Assembly: GCA_013698525.1 (NCBI GenBank)
Contig: JACCSM010000539.1
Location: forward strand, 1 to 5,093
Source of the DNA: Rubrobacteraceae bacterium
GTDB taxonomy: Bacteria; Actinomycetota; Rubrobacteria; Rubrobacterales; Rubrobacteraceae
Length of the DNA: 5,093 nt
Direction of reading: 5' to 3'
Below the pieces are notes generated by a model, which was given only the letters and a program-made list of their open reading frames with translations, was not told the origin of the DNA and made no database searches. This document shows, in pieces, positions 1 through 4,339 of this stretch. Position 1 is the first letter of the stretch. Each line of letters opens with the position of its first letter. Made by a program: the position numbers and the translations under genes.

Positions 1-50
1 CCAATTCCAACCGCTCGGTGCCGTCCTCGACCAGGATAGAAAGGGGAAAG
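1..50. repeat. Degenerate direct repeat, copy 1 (left of sulfatase)
   Basis: This stretch aligns with 1640-1688 in the same orientation, with shared blocks such as AACCGCTCGG and GTCCTC followed by CCAG. By eye about 70% of the bases match over the first 40. Read on the minus strand, both copies encode a similar peptide: LVEDGTERLEL here and LAEDRAERLEF in the other copy. That suggests decayed coding sequence rather than a chance match. The two copies bracket the sulfatase gene. I do not recognise the parent protein. The remainder up to 131 holds no gene I can support. Confidence 0.5.
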
Positions 51-131
51 CGGCCGACCAGCTTTGGAGCAAGCGCCGGTCCTCTTGATGGTGGCCCTAC
101 CTTCTTTCTCCCCTGTTTATGAGGATCTCGC

Positions 132-1568
132 TTACGGCCCCGCTTCGAGTCGCCTGCGTGTCTCGCCAGTAGAGCGCCTCATGGCCTTTACGGTGTCCGT
201 AAGGCGCTCTATGAGCGCCCGCTTTGCTGTGCGGGCCTTACTGCGTTCCTGGTGGGGGTCGGATTTCATCCAGTAGAGCTCCTTGGCTCCGTTCTCGCGC
301 AGGATGAATGCCTTCGTCCCCTCCCTGAGAAGCCACCACCTGCCGCTCGGGTCATTGGAGCCTCCAGGGTTGAGTTCGGGTCCTACATCATCCGAGCCGG
401 AAACGAGCATCCGCTTTCGCCAACCGGAAAAGCCGTCCCTACCAAGGTTTGCGAGCATCGAACGTCCGTCCACATCGAGAGAGGTGGGGCTAATTCCGGC
501 GATGTCGCACGTGGTGGGCATCAAGTCCGTGTGGTTCACCAGCTCCGTTCTAGTACCTCTCCTGATACCAGGACCTTTTACAAAGAACGGTACTTCGGAA
601 CTCTCCCAATACGGTTTGTCTTTCTTGCGCAAACGGTGCTCGCCGTGCAAATAGCCGTTGTCTGAGGTGAAGAAGATTACCGTGTTTGCAAGCTGGCCCG
701 TAGCCTCTAGTGCTGCGAGGATTGGAACTATCCCGTAGCGGTCCAGGTCCGCTAGTTCTTCCTTCTTTCCCTCGAACTCTCTCTGAGCCTCGTTAAGCGA
801 GTTGCGCGGGAGGTCACGCATCCACCGCGGTTTGTCTGACATATCGCGCTCGTTTATAGACGACACCCGCCGCCTGGCCCCGTCGTAGAGGTGCTCGGAG
901 TCTGGGGTCGGCGCGTAGGGGAAGTGCGGTATCGTCGGGCAATACTGGGCAAACCACGCAGAATTCGCGCGCTCCTGTACGAAATCGGCGCACATCCGGG
1001 CCGCCCACACGGAGGTCGGCAGGCCGTTCTCCAGGTCTATCCAGGTGCCGTCCACATTGCCCCGGTTGGGAATCGTGGCGTTCCCGCCCGAGTCGATGCC
1101 GTCGCCTAAAGTCTCGCACCAACGGTCCCAGTTGGGAGGCACAAAAGTCGATTTCGCGTGGCCGTTTATGTACTTGCCGAAGTGTCCGGTTGCGTAGCCC
1201 GCGTCCTTTAAGTGGCGGGCCACTGTGCGCTCTCCTAAGCCCCGCGAACTGCCCTCGAAGGTCGGCCTCGTGCTGTTTGTGTCGCACTCGTGAGTGGTCA
1301 CGCTGAGGCCCGTGAGCAGACTTACCCTTGCCGGTCCGCACAGCGGTATGTCAGTGGAGCCAGAGGTGAAGTTGCTTCCTACATCCCTGATCTTCCGCCT
1401 GGTTACGGGCAATGGGTCCATCATGTACCGCGGGTGGTCGTCATCTATTATCCACAGGACGTTCCTACGCCCTGTCTGTGCGCTTGCTGGGAGTCCGAAA
1501 GAGGCCAAGGCCGCAGCCCCGCCCACTCCCAAAAGGAACGTGCTCCGGCTCATCTTGCGCTTTATCAT
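132..1568 (-). CDS. Exported sulfatase (alkaline phosphatase superfamily, Cys-type active site)
   Basis: Predicted to hydrolyse sulfate esters outside the cytoplasm; the substrate cannot be read from the sequence. Numbered from the ATG at 1568 (478 aa): a leader with a basic KRK n-region, a hydrophobic core (FLLGVGGAAALASFGL) and a likely cleavage site after ASA at residue 30. The mature protein opens with the metal-binding DDDH (42-45). The sulfatase signature CGPAR followed by SLLTG begins at Cys77, the residue expected to be oxidised to formylglycine. Further family motifs are GKYING (131-136), His215 in PHFPY, the metal-binding pair D303-N304 in TSDNG, the basic HGEH...KKDKPYW stretch, SEVPFFVKGPGI, and a C-terminal ELYWMKSDP block. 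The length is normal and the domain looks intact. Start: the frame opens at 1625, where GAGGG sits 7 nt upstream, but the leader fits better from 1568. A GGCGGGAGGG box lies there, with unusually short spacing. SRSTFL resembles a Tat motif lacking its second Arg. No modifying enzyme gene is in the window. Confidence 0.93.
   Translation of the reverse strand: MIKRKMSRSTFLLGVGGAAALASFGLPASAQTGRRNVLWIIDDDHPRYMMDPLPVTRRKIRDVGSNFTSGSTDIPLCGPARVSLLTGLSVTTHECDTNSTRPTFEGSSRGLGERTVARHLKDAGYATGHFGKYINGHAKSTFVPPNWDRWCETLGDGIDSGGNATIPNRGNVDGTWIDLENGLPTSVWAARMCADFVQERANSAWFAQYCPTIPHFPYAPTPDSEHLYDGARRRVSSINERDMSDKPRWMRDLPRNSLNEAQREFEGKKEELADLDRYGIVPILAALEATGQLANTVIFFTSDNGYLHGEHRLRKKDKPYWESSEVPFFVKGPGIRRGTRTELVNHTDLMPTTCDIAGISPTSLDVDGRSMLANLGRDGFSGWRKRMLVSGSDDVGPELNPGGSNDPSGRWWLLREGTKAFILRENGAKELYWMKSDPHQERSKARTAKRALIERLTDTVKAMRRSTGETRRRLEAGP
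170..211. repeat. Strong inverted repeat inside the 3' end of the sulfatase gene
   Basis: TAGAGCGCCT (170-179) and AGGCGCTCTA (202-211) are perfect 10-bp complements. Between them TTACGG (188-193) and CCGTAA (197-202) form an inner inverted repeat around TGT. The whole lies within codons near the sulfatase C-terminus, about 40 bp before the stop. It could fold in the mRNA and protect its 3' end or slow ribosomes. It could also follow from codon choice. No T-tract follows it, so it is not a standard terminator. Confidence 0.6.
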
Positions 1569-1570
1569 TT

Positions 1571-1580
1571 CCCTCCCGCC
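1571..1580 (-). promoter_or_regulatory. Purine-rich box that helps choose the sulfatase start
   Basis: On the minus strand this reads GGCGGGAGGG, followed by AA and the ATG at 1568. In the longer frame it would be translated as Gly-Gly-Arg-Glu, which often marks a ribosome binding site wrongly included in a gene. The spacing from GGAGG to ATG is only about 3 nt, shorter than ideal, so the upstream ATG at 1625 is not excluded. Confidence 0.45.
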
Positions 1581-1639
1581 AAGTTTACGTTGTGAATGAA
1601 GCGAACGGGTAAGCTCATGCCCCATCGCTAAGCCCTCAC

Positions 1640-1688
1640 AAATTCTAACCGCTCGGCCCTGTCCTCAGCCAGCACAGCACGGAAGCGG
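1640..1688. repeat. Degenerate direct repeat, copy 2 (right of sulfatase)
   Basis: This is the partner of positions 1-50, in the same orientation and about 1.64 kb away. AACCGCTCGG is shared exactly, and GTCCTC..CCAG is shared with small changes. The sulfatase gene lies exactly between the copies, 82 bp and 72 bp away from them respectively. Confidence 0.5.
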
Positions 1689-1777
1689 AGCCCCGAGCCG
1701 TTTGCACTTTGTAGGATACGTAACCGCCCATCGGCAGGGAATCTGATGAAGGTCTAGCTGCTAACCGCGTGGACGAT

Positions 1778-1804
1778 AGATTCTGCGAACTTCGCCTTGA
1801 CGGA
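1778..1804. repeat. 27-bp perfect inverted repeat, left arm
   Basis: The reverse complement of this stretch is identical to 3596-3622, about 1.8 kb away. It contains the 11-bp palindrome GCGAACTTCGC (1785-1795), followed at once by CTTGACGGA, whose TTGACG resembles a -35 box. Read on the plus strand it faces the reductase-fold gene and ends 248 bp before that start codon. Weaker similarity continues leftwards to about 1767, including GCGTGGA. Confidence 0.85.
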
Positions 1805-1922
1805 GTACTAAGTAGTCGGAGTCATCGCATGATTTGGGGAGAATTGTTCGTTAACGACCGGGATGCCGCCCATCAGCCACGGGCACCCTTGCTCCTCGAG
1901 TGACGACGCCCGGCCTTCCTTT

Positions 1923-1935
1923 CTGTACGGTACAG
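1923..1935. promoter_or_regulatory. 13-bp palindrome, candidate operator
   Basis: CTGTAC-G-GTACAG is a perfect palindrome around a central G. It lies 117 bp upstream of the reductase-fold start codon and just ahead of the -10-like TAGAAT. A dimeric repressor or activator could bind such a site, but I cannot name one, and no regulator gene is in the window. Confidence 0.4.
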
Positions 1936-2035
1936 GGCGTCTTCGATCTAGAATGGACGAAAGCTCAAAAGTTTTCGGGTACGTTGTCGATTTGGGGGTG
2001 GCCCGTTCGTCGTGGGTGTGTAGGACGGAAACGAG

Positions 2036-2044
2036 AGGAAGGAG
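2036..2044 (+). promoter_or_regulatory. Ribosome binding site of the reductase-fold gene
   Basis: AGGAAGGAG lies 8 nt before the ATG at 2053. This fixes the start there, although the frame stays open as far upstream as 1900. The protein family also begins at this Met (MRELIVSTFLTLDGV). Confidence 0.8.
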
Positions 2045-2052
2045 CACCAGAG

Positions 2053-2664
2053 ATGAGAGAGCTGATCGTGAGCACCTTTTTGACCCTCGATGGGGTCATG
2101 CAGGCCCCGGGCGGACCTGGAGAGGACGACAGCGGCGGGTTCGCGCACGGCGGCTGGTCAGTGAACTATTGGGACGATCAGATGGGTCAGGTCATGGGCG
2201 AGGCGATGAGCACGCCGCTCGACCTCATTCTCGGACGCAGGACCTACGACATTTTCGCCGCGTACTGGCCGCACGCCCCGGAGGAGGCCGGGGCCAAGCC
2301 ATTGAACGATGCCACCAAGTACGTCGCATCGCGGAGTCATCCCACGCTGGAGTGGAGCAACTCGGTGCTGATCGAGGGTGACGCGGCCGAGGGCATCGCG
2401 GCGCTCAAAAAGGAGGATGGGCCCCAGCTGCAGGTGCATGGCAGCGGGGACCTGATCCAGACACTGTTGCGCCACAACCTTATCGACCGGTACCGCCTGT
2501 GGGTCTTCCCCCTCGTCATCGGGTCGGGCAAACGCCTGTTCTCGGAAGGCACCATCCCCTCCGGGCTGAAGCTCGTCGACAGCAAGGTCTCCACCACTGG
2601 AGTCGTGATCGGTACGTACGAGCCGGCAGGCGAGATCGTCACAGGATCGTTCGCGCTGGAGTGA
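2053..2664 (+). CDS. Dihydrofolate-reductase-fold protein (RibD C-terminal domain family)
   Basis: A 203-aa cytoplasmic protein that covers the whole single-domain family. The family opening RELIVSTFLTLDGVMQAP (residues 2-19) is followed by the GGW...YWDD region (33-42). LILGRRTYDIFAAYWP (58-73) is the characteristic GRxTY...WP nucleotide-fold segment. KYVASRS (89-95), LQVHGSGDLIQTLLRHNLIDRYRLWVFPLVIGSGKRLF (126-163) and KLVDSKVSTTGVVIGTYEP complete the fold. The G-S-G, D-E/R-LW and PLVIGSGKRLF motifs are typical. Related proteins are presumed NAD(P)H-dependent reductases, named for similarity to the reductase half of RibD and to DHFR. The physiological substrate is generally unknown, and nothing here suggests riboflavin synthesis. 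Its third codon positions look richer in G and C than those of the sulfatase. It stands alone, with the candidate operator at 1923-1935 and the 27-bp repeat upstream and a hairpin downstream. Confidence 0.92.
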   Translation: MRELIVSTFLTLDGVMQAPGGPGEDDSGGFAHGGWSVNYWDDQMGQVMGEAMSTPLDLILGRRTYDIFAAYWPHAPEEAGAKPLNDATKYVASRSHPTLEWSNSVLIEGDAAEGIAALKKEDGPQLQVHGSGDLIQTLLRHNLIDRYRLWVFPLVIGSGKRLFSEGTIPSGLKLVDSKVSTTGVVIGTYEPAGEIVTGSFALE

Positions 2665-2775
2665 CCGCGCTCGGAATCACTCGCGCGAGCAGCGTGCTGA
2701 GTCTCGGTACCTTGTGCAACGGGCACCTCTTCCCTTACCCTGAGGGCTTCCCAGAAGAATTGTAGGAAGTAACGG

Positions 2776-2803
2776 CTTGGCCCCGAGGCTGGTGTCGGGG
2801 CCA
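2776..2803 (+). terminator. Likely transcription terminator hairpin after the reductase-fold gene
   Basis: TTGGCCCCGA and TCGGGGCCAA form a perfect 10-bp, GC-rich stem with an 8-nt loop (GGCTGGTG). It is followed by the pyrimidine-rich CCTTCCTCTCTATTC rather than a clean T-run. The position between converging genes fits termination, although it lies 111 bp past the stop codon and the weak T-tract lowers certainty. Confidence 0.55.
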
Positions 2804-2983
2804 ACCTTCCTCTCTATTCACCGAAGTGCGGGGGTGGGACTATCTGAGAACTCCGGATACCTGATGGAACCGGGGCTTATTCACGTCCTCGGATCTTTAT
2901 GCACCACCACATGTAGTCCCCTCCCACGCCTCGTGAGTGGCTTCAGAAGGCATTCTCGCGATTCTCGGAAGCCGTTCTATGCA

Positions 2984-3040
2984 AGATCCTGCAAGCGAAC
3001 TTCGGGGAAATGCCCTTTTTCCACGCACTCGGGTGAATAG
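2984..3040 (+). repeat. Repeat tail, middle copy
   Basis: The last 22 bp (3019-3040, ending CACTCGGGTGAATAG) are identical to 3626-3647 in the same orientation. The preceding 30 bp are a weaker match to 3598-3625, with GCGAACTTC at 2995-3003. In one frame it reads ILQANFGEMPFFHALG-stop, against SVKAKFAESSFHALG-stop in the right copy. Together the two copies bracket the lipocalin gene. Confidence 0.7.
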
Positions 3041-3057
3041 CCGAATGGCAGCCGACT

Positions 3058-3492
3058 TTAGGAGTCCACGCGCTTCCACACGAACTTGGTGTGGCCTTCT
3101 TGCCCACCAATCTGCATGCGCTTGGAGGTTAGGCTTAGTTCGTCGCCCTCGAGACGCGCGTGGCTGTGGCCCGGGCCAACCATGTTGGGCACCTGCGCCA
3201 CCTCGATGTCGTATCGGACGACATCTCCCTCGATTGTGTACTTCCCGAAGTAGCCATTGGAGGTCCTGAAGGCCCCGTCGTTCTCTTCGGGGCTTCCTCC
3301 CAGCAGGTCGGGGTTAAAGAATGGCGGGCGATCGGCGGCCATGATGTGCCAGGAGACGTGATCGTTATCGAGGTAGACGAGGTAGCCTATGGCGTCCTCG
3401 CCGTAGGGATACTCGATGGTCCCGTCGGACCTCTCTATCCCACCATAGAGTAGGCGGTAGGTGCCCACCAGCTCCGACTTGGTCAACCCCAT
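3058..3492 (-). CDS. Lipocalin-like domain protein
   Basis: A 144-aa protein resembling the lipocalin-like family (Lipocalin_5 type). ELVGTYRLL (residues 7-15) is the opening strand. It is followed by SDGTIEYPYGEDAIGYLVYLDNDHVSWHIM (22-51), whose DGT..YPYG.DA.GYL.Y core is the family hallmark. FGKYTIEGDVVRYDIEVAQVPNMVG (82-106) and RLEGDELSLTSKRMQIGGQEGHTKFVWKRV (113-142) supply the later beta strands. There is no signal peptide, so it is probably cytoplasmic. These proteins are thought to bind small ligands, but no ligand can be inferred. Start: the frame is open to 3558, with ATGs at 3534 and 3507, but GGAGGGG at 3505-3499 lies 8 nt before the ATG at 3492 and the conserved domain begins there. 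It is a single gene flanked by direct repeats (3019-3040 and 3626-3647). Confidence 0.85.
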   Translation of the reverse strand: MGLTKSELVGTYRLLYGGIERSDGTIEYPYGEDAIGYLVYLDNDHVSWHIMAADRPPFFNPDLLGGSPEENDGAFRTSNGYFGKYTIEGDVVRYDIEVAQVPNMVGPGHSHARLEGDELSLTSKRMQIGGQEGHTKFVWKRVDS

Positions 3493-3498
3493 GACGTG

Positions 3499-3505
3499 CC
3501 CCTCC
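3499..3505 (-). promoter_or_regulatory. Ribosome binding site deciding the lipocalin start
   Basis: On the minus strand GGAGGGG lies at ideal spacing (8 nt from GGAGG) before the ATG at 3492. The ATG at 3507 has GAGGAGG directly against it, with no spacing, so it is less likely. Confidence 0.7.
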
Positions 3506-3552
3506 ATCCTCCTCGCGAATGCACTTCGCCCCATCTTAGCGGGCAGCGAAGG

Positions 3553-3582
3553 CGCCAACTACCAAAAGGCCATTGGTTGGCG
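3553..3582. repeat. Inverted repeat upstream of the lipocalin gene
   Basis: CGCCAAC (3553-3559) pairs perfectly with GTTGGCG (3576-3582) across a 16-nt loop that itself contains CCAA and TTGG. Its right arm shares three bases with the next inverted repeat (3580-3615), so only one of the two can form at a time. Confidence 0.5.
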
Positions 3583-3615
3583 AACTTCTTGGAAATCCGT
3601 CAAGGCGAAGTTCGC
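3580..3615. repeat. Inverted repeat GCGAACTTC / GAAGTTCGC
   Basis: GCGAACTTC (3580-3588) is the perfect complement of GAAGTTCGC (3607-3615), with 18 nt between. TTG and CAA can extend the stem past a 3-nt bulge. The right arm is part of the 27-bp repeat, and the same 9-mer recurs elsewhere in the window. Confidence 0.6.
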
Positions 3616-3647
3616 AGAATCTTCCTTCCACGCACTCGGGTGAATAG
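3596..3647 (+). repeat. 27-bp inverted repeat right arm plus 22-bp direct repeat
   Basis: 3596-3622 is the exact reverse complement of 1778-1804. 3626-3647 is identical to 3019-3040. In one frame the unit reads SVKAKFAESSFHALG and stops at 3641-3643. Read on the minus strand it faces the lipocalin gene and ends 103 bp before that start codon. That is the same relative direction as the left arm has to the reductase-fold gene. Confidence 0.85.
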
Positions 3648-3657
3648 AGAGACCGAG

Positions 3658-3816
3658 ATGCCACAGAGAGACCCTTCGGAGGAGGAGGAGAAGCAGGAGG
3701 AGGTGTCGTTCCTCCTGAAAGGGTATATACTGCCCTCGTTAGCTAAGCGGGGCGGGCAAGCAATGGTCTTTTTTAGCTCCCCGCCCCTAGATGTAGTAGG
3801 GGGGATCTCCTCATGA
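3658..3816 (+). CDS. Possible small acidic ORF overlapping the RTX start
   Basis: An ATG at 3658 opens 52 codons: MPQRDPSEEEEKQEEVSF, then a basic and hydrophobic part ending VVGGISS. Its TGA overlaps the RTX gene's ATG as ATGA, which would allow translational coupling. Against it: there is no clear ribosome binding site (GAGACCGAG only), two hairpins and a -10-like box lie inside, and I recognise no family. It may be only leader DNA. The frame is open further upstream, to 3496, across repeat sequence. Confidence 0.22.
   Translation: MPQRDPSEEEEKQEEVSFLLKGYILPSLAKRGGQAMVFFSSPPLDVVGGISS
3694..3717. repeat. Perfect 8-bp hairpin in the RTX leader
   Basis: CAGGAGGA (3694-3701) and TCCTCCTG (3710-3717) pair perfectly around the loop GGTGTCGT. 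The left arm carries a Shine-Dalgarno-like AGGAGGAGG, which the hairpin would hide in RNA. Confidence 0.5.
3726..3731 (+). promoter_or_regulatory. Candidate -10 box for the RTX gene
   Basis: TATACT within GGGTATATACTG differs from TATAAT at one position and lies 81 bp before the RTX start codon. No good -35 hexamer is seen 16-18 bp upstream, so this is only a candidate. Confidence 0.3.
3749..3787 (+). other. GC-rich inverted repeat before the RTX gene
   Basis: GGGGCGGG (3749-3756) pairs with CCCGCCCC (3780-3787) across 23 nt that include a run of six T. It could be a leader RNA structure, or an attenuator-like element, ending 25 bp before the ATG at 3813. Its T-run is in the loop rather than after the stem, so it is not a simple terminator. 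Confidence 0.35.
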
Positions 3817-4283
3817 GACGAAGGGCACTGCTGATTTTGGCGACCATGGGGCTAGGAGTGCTGCTGCTAGGCGGGGTGGCGCTTGCCGATACCATAGATG
3901 GCACCTCGGGAACCGACGACCTCGTAGGCACAGATAAAGCTGACGTAATCCACGCCAGTGGGGGCGCAGACTACCTCTCCGGTTTAGCAGCCGCTGACGT
4001 GCTCTACGCCGGCGCTGGCAACGACACGGTGGTTGGCAGAGAAGGTAACGACCGCATATACGGCAATATCGGTACTGACATGCTCTTCGGCAACGAAGGC
4101 AATGACACTATCAACAGCGCCGGGGACAAGGCAAGTGATGTTGTGAAGTGCGGGCTTGGCGAGGCCGACACGGCCTACGTCGACAAGATCGACCGCGTCG
4201 AGGAGAACTGCGAAACCGTCTACTTGCTGGTCCGCTCCGAGAAGCCGACCTCCGAAGAGCCCAAGTCACCGATGGGCAGCTAG
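3813..4283 (+). CDS. Secreted RTX-like calcium-binding repeat protein
   Basis: A 156-aa exported protein. The signal peptide has MRRR, a hydrophobic core (ALLILATMGLGVLLLGGVALA) and a likely cut after Ala25. Residues 30-103 form about eight tandem nonapeptide-like units: GTSGTDDLVG, TDKADVIHAS, GGADYLSGL, AAADVLYAG, AGNDTVVGR, EGNDRIYGN, IGTDMLFGN and EGNDTINSA. These follow the GGxGxDxLx pattern of hemolysin-type calcium-binding repeats, which fold into a parallel beta-roll with Ca2+ held in the turns. Several units lack the second Gly (AAAD, KAD), so some Ca2+ sites may be weak. The C-terminal DVVKCG.GEADTAYVD..DRVEENCE has Cys113 and Cys133, likely a disulfide, as in many actinobacterial secreted RTX-like proteins. 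It is short, with no toxin, enzyme or type I secretion gene alongside, so a structural or surface role is inferred. The start follows GGGGGGA at 3799-3805. Confidence 0.88.
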   Translation: MRRRALLILATMGLGVLLLGGVALADTIDGTSGTDDLVGTDKADVIHASGGADYLSGLAAADVLYAGAGNDTVVGREGNDRIYGNIGTDMLFGNEGNDTINSAGDKASDVVKCGLGEADTAYVDKIDRVEENCETVYLLVRSEKPTSEEPKSPMGS

Positions 4284-4312
4284 CTGCCGGGCGGTTTCTG
4301 AAAGGAGCCATC

Positions 4313-4339
4313 ATGCCCGACGAAATGGAGCACCCTTAA
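4313..4339 (+). CDS. Eight-codon ORF, probably the 5' stub of a gene cut by an IS110 insertion
   Basis: AAAGGAG (4301-4307) lies 5 nt before ATG at 4313, which is a better ribosome binding site than most in this window. The frame reads MPDEMEHP and stops with TAA at 4337-4339. That is too short for an ordinary gene. It begins 29 bp after the RTX stop, as a second operon gene would, and IS110-derived sequence lies immediately beyond. The simplest reading is that the insertion replaced the rest of the gene. A leader peptide is possible but has no further support. Confidence 0.35.
   Translation: MPDEMEHP

Larger units (their letters stand above)
1628..1810 (-). pseudogene. Decayed reading-frame remnant, unrecognised
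   Basis: Read on the minus strand, a single frame from about 1810 gives SVKAKFAESIVHAVSS, then a TAG at 1756-1754. It continues in phase as TFIRFPADGRLRIL...GLRFRAVLAEDRAERLEFVRA to a TAG at 1630-1628. The composition looks protein-like. Its two parts match other places in the window: the first part resembles the tail ending at 3643 (SVKAKFAESSFHALG), and the second resembles the left edge (LVEDGTERLEL). There is no start codon with a ribosome binding site. I read it as a fragment of a former gene, but I do not recognise the family, and conserved non-coding DNA could mimic it. Confidence 0.3.
1626..2052. other. Divergent intergenic region between sulfatase and reductase-fold gene
   Basis: These 427 bp lie between the 5' ends of two divergent genes, so both promoters should be here. 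I see no complete gene. It contains the second copy of the degenerate direct repeat (1640-1688), a minus-strand coding-like remnant (1628-1810), one arm of the 27-bp inverted repeat (1778-1804), a 13-bp palindrome (1923-1935) and the reductase-fold ribosome binding site (2036-2044). TAGAAT at 1949-1954 resembles a -10 box for the plus strand, but no convincing -35 box pairs with it. Confidence 0.6.
2665..3057. other. Convergent intergenic region without a gene
   Basis: The reductase-fold and lipocalin genes converge on these 393 bp. The stretch holds a perfect 10-bp hairpin (2776-2803) and a repeat tail (about 2984-3040). I find no ORF with a ribosome binding site and protein-like content. 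The frame of PREWLQKAFSRF...ILQANFGEMPFFHALG (after a stop at 2914-2916 to TGA at 3034) looks coding-like but has no start codon, so it is probably a gene fragment. Confidence 0.5.
3493..3812. other. Divergent intergenic region rich in hairpins and repeats
   Basis: These 320 bp separate the lipocalin gene (minus) from the RTX gene (plus) and must hold both promoters. They contain overlapping inverted repeats at 3553-3582 and 3580-3615, the right arm of the 27-bp inverted repeat (3596-3622), the 22-bp direct repeat (3626-3647), hairpins at 3694-3717 and 3749-3787, and a -10-like TATACT at 3726-3731. A possible 52-codon ORF (3658-3816) runs through the right part. Confidence 0.6.

Noticed and set aside
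814..1341. A 175-codon minus-strand frame inside the sulfatase
   Set aside because: It is rich in Arg and Pro, lies wholly within the sulfatase in another frame, and shows no motifs. It is a shadow of a GC-rich gene.
1808..2047. A 79-codon minus-strand frame between the sulfatase and the reductase-fold gene
   Set aside because: No ribosome binding site supports its ATG, it overlaps the reductase-fold gene's own ribosome binding site and candidate operator, and I recognise no domain.
1900..2052. N-terminal extension of the reductase-fold gene to the ATG at 1900
   Set aside because: The extra 51 residues have no ribosome binding site, cross the 13-bp palindrome, and precede the point where the family normally begins. 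AGGAAGGAG supports 2053.
2337..2804. A 155-codon minus-strand frame opposite the reductase-fold gene
   Set aside because: It overlaps a clearly real gene and the terminator hairpin, and its composition is not protein-like.
3019..3647. Integron attC sites around the lipocalin gene
   Set aside because: The repeats lack paired RYYYAAC and GTTRRRY core sites by eye, and no integrase is in the window.
2984..3647. CRISPR array
   Set aside because: There are only two exact 22-bp copies about 600 bp apart with a gene between, not regularly spaced short repeats.
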